Shown here piece by piece: positions 35,531-42,779 of a stretch of 64,000 bases of DNA. The notes under the pieces were generated by a model, which was not told the DNA's origin, ran no database searches, and saw nothing but the letters and a program-made list of their open reading frames with translations. Within the stretch, counting starts at the first letter, position 1. The number at the start of each line of letters is the position of its first letter. The stretch comes from an uncultured bacterium. GTDB taxonomy: Bacteria > Cyanobacteriota > Vampirovibrionia > Gastranaerophilales > Gastranaerophilaceae. The stretch covers positions 62,001-126,000 of the forward strand of contig CACZFL010000002.1 of assembly GCA_902780525.1 (NCBI GenBank), in the 5' to 3' direction. The translations under genes and the position numbers were made by a program.

Positions 35531-35794
35531 CTACCTGTTTCTTTTTTGCCTGAACCAGTTTACAAAATCATTAACGATATTATCATGGGGAATCTCTTCT
35601 TCCGGCAATTCAGAAAAAGTAATATCGTTTTCTGTTTCGTCTTTTTTGTGCTCAAACAAATCTTCTTCCGGTTGGTCTTTGCGTTTCTTCCCTTGTTGAA
35701 AATACATTCCGCCGCCGCCCATACCACTTCCGTCTTTGTATGCAGCACCTGCTTTCAGGGGTGGGTTGATATTTGACGAAAAATCAAAAGACAT
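35531..35794 (-). CDS. Small glycine-rich/acidic protein
   Basis: An 87-residue protein from the ATG at 35794, preceded by AGGATAGGAAA; an in-frame extension to 35896 has no ribosome site. The N-terminus is MSFDFSSNINPPLKAGAAY, followed by GSGMGGGGMYFQQGKKRK and an acidic tail ending in a helix (NIVNDFVNWFRQKRNR). No family is recognised. It lies upstream of bioA on the same strand, with 124 bases in between. Confidence 0.55.
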   Translation of the reverse strand: MSFDFSSNINPPLKAGAAYKDGSGMGGGGMYFQQGKKRKDQPEEDLFEHKKDETENDITFSELPEEEIPHDNIVNDFVNWFRQKRNR

Positions 35795-35907
35795 TTTCCT
35801 ATCCTGCTTCTGATTTGTACATTGCATGTATATTATAACGCATGTTTGAACTTTTTTCACTATTTCTGTGATAAAATAAGTGCAAGGGGTAAACATAAGG
35901 GGTAAAT

Positions 35908-36687
35908 ATGAAAAAGATATTCAGTTTATTTTTAGTTTATATTCTTTTTTGTACAACTGTTTTCGCAAAAGACTTGAGATTTGTGCAAATTGATGGTGTC
36001 AGGTATTCCAAAAAACATAACAGTGAAACACTGGAAAAAGTTATTAATAATGTAAATAAACAAAAAGATATTGATTTTGTCGTATTTACAGGTGATAACA
36101 TCGACAGGCCGGACCCTAAAATTTTGCAGGATTTTCTTTGCGAAGCAAAAAAGCTCCACAAACCTTTTTACATAGTAGTAGGCGACAAAGATGTCAATAA
36201 ACATAAAGACATGAGCAAAAAAGATTACCAGAAGCTTGTAAGAAAAAAAGTTTCAAATATCAGAGCAAAAGAAACTAACTATGCCTTTGAGAAAAACGGA
36301 GTGGTTTTTCTTGTTGTTGACGGAGCAAAAGACGTTATACCAAGCTCAAACGGATATTATAAAGATGACGTTGTAGAGTGGGTTGATGCTAATCTTGATT
36401 TATATAACAACAAAAACGTTATCATACTTCAGCATTTTCCTCTGATTCCGCCGGAAGACAACGAAAACTATGTAACATTTAAACCGCAAAAGTATTTTGA
36501 AGTAATACAAAAACACAATAACGTTAAAGCTATTATATCAGGTCACTTTAGCGTAAACAAAGAAAAAACTGTTGACGGGGTAATCCATATATCAACTGCC
36601 CCGGCACCGTATTACAGAATCATAGATATCTTTGACTGTACATCTAAAAACCCGACAATCTGGGCTGAAGTAGTTGAAGTTAAGTAA
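35908..36687 (+). CDS. Secreted metallophosphoesterase-fold protein with altered metal ligands
   Basis: A 259-residue protein with signal peptide (MKKIFSLFLVYILFCTTVFA). The fold of calcineurin-like phosphoesterases is suggested by DFVVFTGDNIDRPDPKIL, FYIVVGDKDV, VVEWVDANL, VIILQHFPLIPP and AIISGHFSVN. The family's DxH, GNH(D/E) and GHxH ligands read here VQIDGVRY, GDKD and GHFS, so several metal ligands are missing. It may be a periplasmic protein with weak or no hydrolase activity. An AAGGGG site precedes the ATG. Confidence 0.8.
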   Translation: MKKIFSLFLVYILFCTTVFAKDLRFVQIDGVRYSKKHNSETLEKVINNVNKQKDIDFVVFTGDNIDRPDPKILQDFLCEAKKLHKPFYIVVGDKDVNKHKDMSKKDYQKLVRKKVSNIRAKETNYAFEKNGVVFLVVDGAKDVIPSSNGYYKDDVVEWVDANLDLYNNKNVIILQHFPLIPPEDNENYVTFKPQKYFEVIQKHNNVKAIISGHFSVNKEKTVDGVIHISTAPAPYYRIIDIFDCTSKNPTIWAEVVEVK

Positions 36688-36700
36688 CAAAGTTTTATTA

Positions 36701-36733
36701 AAAAAGGCAGGTACTCAACAAACCTGCCTTTTT
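36701..36733. terminator. Bidirectional terminator after the phosphoesterase gene
   Basis: AAAAAGGCAGGT (36701-36712) pairs perfectly with ACCTGCCTTTTT (36722-36733) around a 9-base loop. The flanking A- and T-runs allow function in both directions. Confidence 0.85.
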
Positions 36734-36872
36734 ACCGCAACCTAAGAGGAAACAACACCTCGTACACCGACAAACCCGGCGGGCATCTGCGGATTACATT
36801 ATTAATATAACCTGTCCATGCCTGTATTTCATTAGACGAAAGTCTTAAGTATGTAATACTGTTTTTTAAAAC
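36734..36872 (-). pseudogene. Open 46-codon frame directly after the stop of the membrane-protein gene
   Basis: Reading on in the same frame beyond the TAG at 36873-36875 gives 46 sense codons before a TAA at 36734-36736. The middle reads LSSNEIQAWTGYINN and then CPPGLSVYEVLF, vaguely like the end of an integrase-core transposase. It has no start codon of its own. It may be a gene remnant or a readthrough extension; chance is also possible. Confidence 0.25.
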
Positions 36873-37691
36873 CTAAATGGTTGTATCAATATTAGAACCT
36901 ATTTTCATAAAATTGGAATAATAATAATTACACATCAATACTCCAACGTAGGTTATATAGTAGAAGTTCAACAGGGTGAATACAAAATGAAATACTATAT
37001 TTTTACCTAATATAACGGAACACGTTGATATAATAAAATAAAACAGCATTATAAATATAAACAAGCCGACATTTTTAAAGAATCTGTGACCAAACGTATC
37101 CTTAAGAGAGATAAAAAATGCTTTGAAAGGATTTTTCTCTTTAAAAAATACTACTGCAGGATAAAACATAATAATAAAATGTGTAAAGAGTCCTGCAAAT
37201 AACGCCAAAAGATTCCACGCATTAATCTTGGCGAGTTGCTCCTGGCTTAGCGACTCAACAAAAGCTTTTGTAGCTTCAACATTTGATGTTGCCTGAAGGA
37301 TCTGCTCATAAGAGACACCAAAGCCGCCTATAAGTTTTTTGCCTGCAAAAAGAACAGCAAGTCCTACCAAAATAAAAAGAACAAGAACATTAAATATCAT
37401 TCCCATAACAGGTAAAAAATATTCTCCAACCCCTGAAGGAAACTCAGCAATTAATCGATTGTCCTCTATTTCAGGTTCTTTGACTGCCCTTATAATTATA
37501 TAAAACCAGCCTGAAAGAAACGCACCAAACATCAAAAAAAACAGTACTATCGATAAAATCATACCGATATTATTTCCGGCTGATGAAAATATCATATACA
37601 AACTTGCAATCAGAGAAAAGAATATTAATGGGGTTGCTATAACTATATTTCCGTTTGTTATTTTTAAACTTTCTCTTATTGTTTTAAACAT
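36873..37691 (-). CDS. Polytopic membrane protein of unknown function
   Basis: A 272-residue protein with about six hydrophobic helices (around 18-35, 42-70, 92-115, 160-180, 205-228, 230-250) and a helix-rich soluble loop at 120-155. The N-terminus (MFKTIRESLKITNGN) and the layout recall membrane proteins of the YciC/DUF975-like type, but I cannot assign a family. It is 69 bases downstream of the Hcp-like gene on the same strand and may share its transcript. Confidence 0.7.
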   Translation of the reverse strand: MFKTIRESLKITNGNIVIATPLIFFSLIASLYMIFSSAGNNIGMILSIVLFFLMFGAFLSGWFYIIIRAVKEPEIEDNRLIAEFPSGVGEYFLPVMGMIFNVLVLFILVGLAVLFAGKKLIGGFGVSYEQILQATSNVEATKAFVESLSQEQLAKINAWNLLALFAGLFTHFIIMFYPAVVFFKEKNPFKAFFISLKDTFGHRFFKNVGLFIFIMLFYFIISTCSVILGKNIVFHFVFTLLNFYYITYVGVLMCNYYYSNFMKIGSNIDTTI

Positions 37692-37760
37692 TTTTACTCC
37701 CGTTAAAATCTGATTAAATTATCATATTCTAATATACAACAATTTTAACTCAAGGGCAAT

Positions 37761-39329
37761 TTATTTAATATCTGTCATAATATTAAGGTCTTTTTTAGGA
37801 GTTGTAATTTCTTTAATACCAAATACCGACTTAAGCACCCCAATAATATCCGGTTTTATAAGCGCACGGTACCATTTCCCGACATATAGTGCAATATTTT
37901 TGTTTTTTGCAATATTAATAATAACAGAGAACGTATGTCTGTCTGCATAAGGGAAAATAACAGTAATATTCTGCAAAAAAGTTTTTGTAATTTCATCAAA
38001 CAGTCTGTTCATACCATAAACATCGTTCATTGCATTTATGCATATTACATTTTCTTTCGATTCGCAGCAAAAAAGGTTTAAAATCAATATGTCGTGCGGA
38101 GCATGTTTAATAAATGATTTAAAATATTCATTCTCTTCCGCAGAATGTCCGCCGACGCCAATTATGATCATTTGTCTGTAACGCCCGCTTTTCATTTTTT
38201 CTTTTACATCACTTATAATTTTTGAAAAAGAAAAACCAACAACTTCAGAATCACAAACTTTTCCTGTTTTAAACCCCCTGGATTCCTCTGCCGATTTTAT
38301 AACTTCAGAAAAATCATTATTTTTAATCGGAATAACTCCCTTTGAATACGAAAGATCCGTCGTAAACAACCTGCCTCTGTATAAACTTTCTACATTAAAC
38401 AAAGAATATCTCGTAAGGATAATTGGTCCCGGAAATGTCGAAAAATCCAAATGGCAACTTTCCAGTCCCTGCCCAAACTGACCTTTTATATTCTTTCGTT
38501 CTCTGAACTTTGGGAAAGTATGAGCAATCACCATATTATCATGTGTATAAATATCGATATTTTTACCCGCAAAAACATCAGATATCTGTTCAAGTTCCCT
38601 TATATTTGAACCAACCACAAGAACAGCCTTGCCTTTTGTTGTTGAAAAAGATACTTCGGCTTCACTTTGCAAACCATATGCTTCTTCCTGAGCTTCACGG
38701 ATTTTTTTCATTAAACTGCAGTCTTTTTCTGAAATATCAGAGATATATTTTATCAGCGTTTCTTTTTGTTCTGACGGATTGTTCAACAAAGTCAGTGACT
38801 TATATATCAGTGTAATTTCTTCATCAGCCACCTTACAATAACTCTCATAAATCAGAATATTAATACACAAGCTCTTGATTATAATAAAAAGTATTCCGTA
38901 CAGGTTTCTTTCCTCTGATGACAGAGTTTGGAGTCTTTTGTTGAACTCCTTTTCTCCATATCTGATATAATCATTCAACCCTGCATCAATTTCAAAAAAA
39001 ATGTTCGCTTCTGCTTTTCCTCCGCCTTCATAGTTATCGTCAAATTCTTTGACAGCCCTTGAAAGCTCGGTTTTGAATGCGGAATTAATTATTTCAAAAT
39101 TAGCCATAGATATTTCATAGTTTGAACATAAAACCGACAAAGTATTCAAAACCAGATTTGTTATACGTTTGTCTTTTTTTCCGTATTTTTCAGCTTTTAA
39201 TCCGTAATATGCGGCAGATTTGAGATACAGGAGAATAACCTCAAGGAGGGATGCAGTTGTCGGATTGATTGAACAAATCCCCCTTGAAGAACATCTGTCA
39301 TACTGATAACCTTCATATTTTTCATTCAT
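37761..39329 (-). CDS. Hybrid-cluster-protein (Hcp/prismane) homologue lacking most cluster ligands
   Basis: About 522 residues from the ATG at 39329, chosen because AGAAAGG lies 5 bases before it. The sequence follows Hcp: an N-terminal CSSRGIC pair; AVLVVGSNIRELEQI; IDIYTHDNMVIAHTFPKF; FSTFPGPIILTRYSL; RGRLFTTDLSYSKGVIPI; MIIIGVGGHSAEEN; ILILNLFCC; INAMNDVY. Against the family pattern, the ligand positions GHD, THGEM, TTNC, GGCD and GQCND read GSN, THDN, TRYS, GGHS and INAMND. Only the LFCC cysteine is clearly kept. It therefore probably cannot hold the Fe-S-O hybrid cluster and may be regulatory or structural. A CRP/FNR-like operator precedes it. Confidence 0.75.
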   Translation of the reverse strand: MNEKYEGYQYDRCSSRGICSINPTTASLLEVILLYLKSAAYYGLKAEKYGKKDKRITNLVLNTLSVLCSNYEISMANFEIINSAFKTELSRAVKEFDDNYEGGGKAEANIFFEIDAGLNDYIRYGEKEFNKRLQTLSSEERNLYGILFIIIKSLCINILIYESYCKVADEEITLIYKSLTLLNNPSEQKETLIKYISDISEKDCSLMKKIREAQEEAYGLQSEAEVSFSTTKGKAVLVVGSNIRELEQISDVFAGKNIDIYTHDNMVIAHTFPKFRERKNIKGQFGQGLESCHLDFSTFPGPIILTRYSLFNVESLYRGRLFTTDLSYSKGVIPIKNNDFSEVIKSAEESRGFKTGKVCDSEVVGFSFSKIISDVKEKMKSGRYRQMIIIGVGGHSAEENEYFKSFIKHAPHDILILNLFCCESKENVICINAMNDVYGMNRLFDEITKTFLQNITVIFPYADRHTFSVIINIAKNKNIALYVGKWYRALIKPDIIGVLKSVFGIKEITTPKKDLNIMTDIK

Positions 39330-39342
39330 CATAACCTTTCTT

Positions 39343-39389
39343 ATAATACATTTCCCGTAAAAAATTTTTATTGCCCTGTATGGCAATAA
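39343..39389 (-). promoter_or_regulatory. CRP/FNR-type operator and -10 box of the Hcp-like gene
   Basis: TTATTGCC-N6-GGCAATAA (39368-39389) is a perfect 22-base palindrome. A TATTAT -10 box (39343-39348 on the plus strand as ATAATA) lies so that the operator centre is about 42 bases before the expected transcription start. That is the class II activator position of CRP/FNR regulators. HcpR, a CRP/FNR protein, controls hcp genes in many anaerobes. Confidence 0.6.
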
Positions 39390-39411
39390 ATGTAATTAAA
39401 TGTAAAGAAAA

Positions 39412-39630
39412 ATGCACAATATATTTACAACTCTTGTCGTTTTGAGTATAAGTATAAAATATGTTTTTTATACGGGGTTATACGATTTGAAAAACCAACT
39501 ATCCGAAAATATGAATCTTCTGAAAAGGCTTATCGAAAAGCCAAAAAATGTTATAGAAGGTTATCTGATGCAAAATGGATTTCGCATCATTGATAACAGC
39601 AGGGAGTATAAAAGGGAGCAAATCCGGTAA
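39412..39630 (+). CDS. Possible small ORF, doubtful
   Basis: A 72-codon frame between the divergent Hcp operator and the YhaM-like gene. The more likely start is ATG at about 39511, giving a basic peptide (NLLKRLIEKPKNVIEGYLMQNGFRII). After its TAA the same frame stays open for 21 more codons (QTLPDKKKKAIERRAEIKQ), so the gene could be broken by a stop. No clear ribosome site is seen. It is followed by the terminator at 39715. Confidence 0.25.
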   Translation: MHNIFTTLVVLSISIKYVFYTGLYDLKNQLSENMNLLKRLIEKPKNVIEGYLMQNGFRIIDNSREYKREQIR

Positions 39631-39714
39631 ATCATACAAACTTTGCCGGATAAAAAGAAAAAAGCTATTGAGAGAAGAGCAGAAATTAAACAATAGCAAT
39701 TAGGAGAGAGGAAG

Positions 39715-39753
39715 AAAGAATTGAATTCTCAAAACAGGGTTCAATTCTTTTTT
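39715..39753 (+). terminator. Hairpin terminator upstream of the YhaM-like gene
   Basis: AAAGAATTGAA (39715-39725) pairs with TTCAATTCTTT (39740-39750) and runs into TTTTTT. It would close a transcript starting in the 39.4-39.7 kb gap, supporting a short RNA or gene there. Confidence 0.65.
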
Positions 39754-39787
39754 ATGTTACAATGTTAGAAAAAATTAAGGAGTTTAA

Positions 39788-40618
39788 ATGTTTAGCACTG
39801 ATATAATTTATGAAGTAGTTACATTCTCAATCGGCGATACAAAATCCGGAACAAAAATGGGTAAACTGCAGTTAAAAGATTTGGAAAATGATGAGCTTCT
39901 GAATTGTATTCTTTGGGAAGAAGCACTCAACAGAATGGATTCAAAACTTTTTCGCTCCGGCAATCATCTGAGAATTGCATCTGGCTCATTTAATGAAAAA
40001 TACAACAACTGTCTTATTCAGGCTCTTGAACTTGTTAAAGAAGCAAAAACAGGACTTAATGAAAATGAAAGAGAAGAAGAATATAAAGCACTTCTTTCTT
40101 ACATAGATAAGATTACTGACGAAAAACTCAGAAATTTTGTTTCAGACATATATGCAAAAAACAAAGAGGAAATTTTAATAGCTCCTGCCGCTAAACTTAT
40201 GCATCACAACTATATCGGCGGACTTATGGTGCACGTTCACGAGTGTCTTAACTATGCAGAAACAATGTTCGGAATGTTTTTCCAAAAAGTTAATCACGAT
40301 GAAGTTTATGCGGCTTGCCTTCTTCATGATATAGGCAAAATTTTTGAATATACGGTTGATCTTGAATCCGGCTTAATAGATTATGATGAAGAGTTTAGAA
40401 GGGAATGGATCTCACATTCTCAGTACGGTTTTTGTTTATGTATGAATGCGGACTTTAAGCGGATTGCAAGAATGATTGCCGCACACCATGCCAGAGCTGA
40501 CTGGGGTGCAATAATTGACCTTAACGAGAAAGATATTGAACCGATACTGTATCTCGTTCACCATATAGACGACTTATCGGCAAAATACGGAAAAATCAAT
40601 GTGGCTATGCTGGGTTGA
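39788..40618 (+). CDS. YhaM-like 3'-5' exoribonuclease (OB fold plus HD domain)
   Basis: A 276-residue protein. Residues 1-95 form an OB-type nucleic-acid binding segment (VVTFSIGDTKSGTKMGKLQLKD, CILWEEA). The HD domain covers about 140-270: NYIGGLMVHVHECLNY, AACLLHDIGKIFEY, WISHSQYGF, MIAAHHARADWG and LVHHIDDL, giving the metal-binding His and Asp residues. YhaM-type enzymes shorten RNA and single-stranded DNA from the 3' end. A good AAGGAG site precedes the ATG. Confidence 0.88.
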   Translation: MFSTDIIYEVVTFSIGDTKSGTKMGKLQLKDLENDELLNCILWEEALNRMDSKLFRSGNHLRIASGSFNEKYNNCLIQALELVKEAKTGLNENEREEEYKALLSYIDKITDEKLRNFVSDIYAKNKEEILIAPAAKLMHHNYIGGLMVHVHECLNYAETMFGMFFQKVNHDEVYAACLLHDIGKIFEYTVDLESGLIDYDEEFRREWISHSQYGFCLCMNADFKRIARMIAAHHARADWGAIIDLNEKDIEPILYLVHHIDDLSAKYGKINVAMLG

Positions 40619-40644
40619 TTATAAGTAAAATATTTGAACAAAAT

Positions 40645-40680
40645 GGTGCGGGCTTTTTTTGTTTGCCCGCACCGTTTTGT
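40645..40680 (+). terminator. Terminator after the YhaM-like gene
   Basis: GGTGCGGGC (40645-40653) pairs with GCCCGCACC (40665-40673), followed by GTTTTGTTTG. The T-rich loop is 11 bases. Confidence 0.8.
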
Positions 40681-40714
40681 TTGTTTATATACTTGCCTTC
40701 TGTGTTTTTTATAT

Positions 40715-41251
40715 TTACCCCTTACATGGCGGAGGAGGAAGTTCTTTTCTGTGTTCTTCAAAGTTCTTTCTGCCTTCTTTTTTCATATTTTTTAAGGTTT
40801 TCTTTTGATCTTTTGTAAGAATTGCTTCAAAGTCTTTCATATTTTGTTTTTTAATATCACGTGCCTGTTTTTTGAGTTCTGCCAGGTCCTTATCAATCAC
40901 GGTAAGTTTTTCTTCCTGTTCCTGAACTGTAAGTTTAGAACTTCTGATAGCTTCTGCTTCCTGTTTTTTTGCTTTTATCTGACCCATTACAGGTTTCATT
41001 TTTTCATGACCTGCTTTTCTGAGTTCTTTTGCTTTGAGTTTTTGAACTTCTGTTAAACCGAGTTTTTGTTCAAAAGCCTGTTCATGAGCCTTTCTAATTT
41101 GCTTCATCTGTTCAGGAGTTGGTCTTTGCGGAGCTCCTTGTTCAATTTTCTGTCCTTTTTTTGCGAAGTCCGGTTTGTTAGCCTGTTCGCCTGCGCTGAC
41201 TGCTCCTGCCAAAACGCACATTGCACATGTCATTATTAATAGTTTTTTCAT
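40715..41251 (-). CDS. Periplasmic Spy/CpxP/ZraP-like protein
   Basis: A 178-residue exported helical protein. The signal peptide is MKKLLIMTCAMCVLAGAVSAG. The mature part is highly charged with GLTEVQKLKAKELRKAGHEKM and AILTKDQKKTLKNMKKEG, corresponding to the LTxxQ motifs of Spy/CpxP proteins, and ends in PPPPCKG. Such proteins act as periplasmic chaperones or metal/stress sensors. It lies 15 bases after an ECF sigma gene that itself overlaps an anti-sigma gene. The arrangement parallels Cnr-type modules in which a Spy-like protein senses metal; that role is inferred here. Confidence 0.82.
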   Translation of the reverse strand: MKKLLIMTCAMCVLAGAVSAGEQANKPDFAKKGQKIEQGAPQRPTPEQMKQIRKAHEQAFEQKLGLTEVQKLKAKELRKAGHEKMKPVMGQIKAKKQEAEAIRSSKLTVQEQEEKLTVIDKDLAELKKQARDIKKQNMKDFEAILTKDQKKTLKNMKKEGRKNFEEHRKELPPPPCKG

Positions 41252-41266
41252 ATCTTTTACCTCTTT

Positions 41267-41764
41267 TTACATTAAGTCACACAGAACTGATGCCAGTTCT
41301 TTTTTTGCATTAAAGATTCTTGATTTGATTGTTCCTAGCGGACAATTGAGTCTTGCTGAAGCTTCTTCGTATGTGTATCCGTATATTTCGCACATCATAA
41401 TTACTTCTCTGAATTTCGGTTTTAGTTTTTCAACCGCATCAATAATTCTTTTTTGCCTTTCTGTTGTCATTATTGTATCTTCGGGATTTTTCTTTCTGTC
41501 ACGTATGTTAACAAGAACTTCTTCGTCTGCAGTACAATTTTGTTCATTCTTAACAACTGCCGATTTCAAATAATCCTTTGATGCATTTTTTGCAATTGTA
41601 TTAACCCAGCTTTTCAAAGAACCGCGTTCTTCATACTTCTCTGAGTTTTTCCATAACTTGATATAGACTTCCTGTTCTATATCTTCGTTATCCTGTTTTG
41701 TTATCATTCTGATAATATTTTTAATATTTTGTTTGTTTGCTTTTATTAAATCTTCAAATTTCAT
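41267..41764 (-). CDS. ECF-type RNA polymerase sigma factor (second)
   Basis: A 165-residue group 4 sigma factor. Region 2 includes DNEDIEQEVYIKLWKN and LKSWVNTIAKNASKDYLK. Region 4 is KFREVIMMCEIYGYTYEEASA and CPLGTIKSRIFNAKKEL. Its ATG overlaps the stop of the anti-sigma gene (4 bases), and it is followed by the Spy-like gene. The order anti-sigma, sigma, sensor is the reverse of the first ECF pair. Confidence 0.93.
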   Translation of the reverse strand: MKFEDLIKANKQNIKNIIRMITKQDNEDIEQEVYIKLWKNSEKYEERGSLKSWVNTIAKNASKDYLKSAVVKNEQNCTADEEVLVNIRDRKKNPEDTIMTTERQKRIIDAVEKLKPKFREVIMMCEIYGYTYEEASARLNCPLGTIKSRIFNAKKELASVLCDLM

Positions 41765-42114
41765 TCATCTACCATTAATAGCCCGTCTGAATCAACAGGG
41801 AAACCCAAATCCTCTGCGGAAAGAGTATCACCGTATTTTAAGGTGTCCATTATGTCGTCATTTGTTAGTGCAAAACCTCCGACCGACGCAAGCGAAAATA
41901 CCATAAACATAACAGCACATGCTGCTCTTAAACGTGCTATACGTTTTTTACGTTTTGAATAGTAATACATTTTTACTTCATCTAACAAAGATGAAACTTT
42001 CTGCTGAGCTTCATGTTCTGCTCTGCAGTCTTCACATTCCAGAATGTGTTTTTCTAGCTCCTCCGTTGAGGAGGATACAAATAATTCTTCATACTTTGAG
42101 CATTTTTTGTTCAT
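41761..42114 (-). CDS. Membrane-anchored anti-sigma factor with HC2 zinc motif (second)
   Basis: A 117-residue protein. C5, H23, C27 and C30 (EKHILECEDCR) form the zinc-binding anti-sigma motif, followed by a basic stretch (KRKKRIARLR), one membrane helix at about 63-84 and a short acidic outer tail of some 33 residues. It should sequester the sigma factor encoded next. It begins the three-gene unit and has an ECF-like promoter upstream, suggesting autoregulation. Confidence 0.85.
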   Translation of the reverse strand: MNKKCSKYEELFVSSSTEELEKHILECEDCRAEHEAQQKVSSLLDEVKMYYYSKRKKRIARLRAACAVMFMVFSLASVGGFALTNDDIMDTLKYGDTLSAEDLGFPVDSDGLLMVDE

Positions 42115-42134
42115 ATTGACCTCTCTATTATTAT

Positions 42135-42159
42135 AACGAAATACAAAATATTTTGTTCA
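42135..42159 (-). promoter_or_regulatory. ECF-type promoter candidate of the anti-sigma/sigma unit
   Basis: On the minus strand TGAAC (42155-42159) is followed by 16 bases and CGTT (42135-42138), the TGAAC-N16-CGT form of ECF promoters. It overlaps a TATAAT -10. A GAGAGG ribosome site follows. The unit may be activated by its own sigma factor. Confidence 0.5.
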
Positions 42160-42173
42160 TTTTTTACAAAACA

Positions 42174-42779
42174 TTATTTTACGTTAATAACATTCAGCCC
42201 TTTAAATTCAAAAATGTTCTCTGTTTCACCCTTAATTTTACGTTCAGCCAGCAATCCACCGACAATAGCTTCAAGTTCTCCCATAGGCATCATGTTTGAC
42301 GGAAGTTCGTCAAATCCATGTTCAAACCTCAAAGCCGATTGCAAAAATTTGCAGTCAGCAGAAGAACGTTCTTTATAATTTGAATATAAGTTTAATTTCT
42401 GTCTTGCAAGATAAACTTCAAACCTTGAAACATCAGCTCCCTGTTCGCTTAATGAAGAAAGAAGCTCACACCCTCTCGTCGAAAACCGCTGCATCCAGTT
42501 ATCCCTGTTTAAAAACTTCTCTTCATCGTTATGAATTAACTGGTACTGCTTTGATAAAACTCTCCATTTTCCCTCCAACATTGTATTATCCCATGGAAGT
42601 GATACACAGAAAACAGAATTATTTTTGGATACATAATTATCAAAAAACAACTGAACATCGCTCATTGAAAACAGTTTATCCAAATATATAAGCTTATGCG
42701 TGCTGATTTCCATTACAGCAACTCCGCTTTCTACAGATGAAGAAGGTCCAAGTGACAAACCGACGGCATGTGTTATCAT
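42174..42779 (-). CDS. RNase H-fold DUF429-like protein
   Basis: A 201-residue protein. The start THAVGLSLGPSSSVESGVAVME is a DxGxxxSGxA-like strand-turn-strand of the RNase H fold, although the usual catalytic Asp is replaced by Ser. PMGELEAIVGGLLAERKI near the end recalls the C-terminal DA.AA helix of DUF429 proteins. It overlaps the end of motB by 4 bases, so it is translated with the flagellar stator genes. Whether it has a motility role is unknown. Confidence 0.55.
   Translation of the reverse strand: MITHAVGLSLGPSSSVESGVAVMEISTHKLIYLDKLFSMSDVQLFFDNYVSKNNSVFCVSLPWDNTMLEGKWRVLSKQYQLIHNDEEKFLNRDNWMQRFSTRGCELLSSLSEQGADVSRFEVYLARQKLNLYSNYKERSSADCKFLQSALRFEHGFDELPSNMMPMGELEAIVGGLLAERKIKGETENIFEFKGLNVINVK

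Noticed and set aside
36734-36872. Possible SRP, tmRNA or RNase P RNA in the gap
   Set aside because: Neither strand shows the conserved core motifs of these RNAs, although a CCGCA/TGCGG pairing is present.
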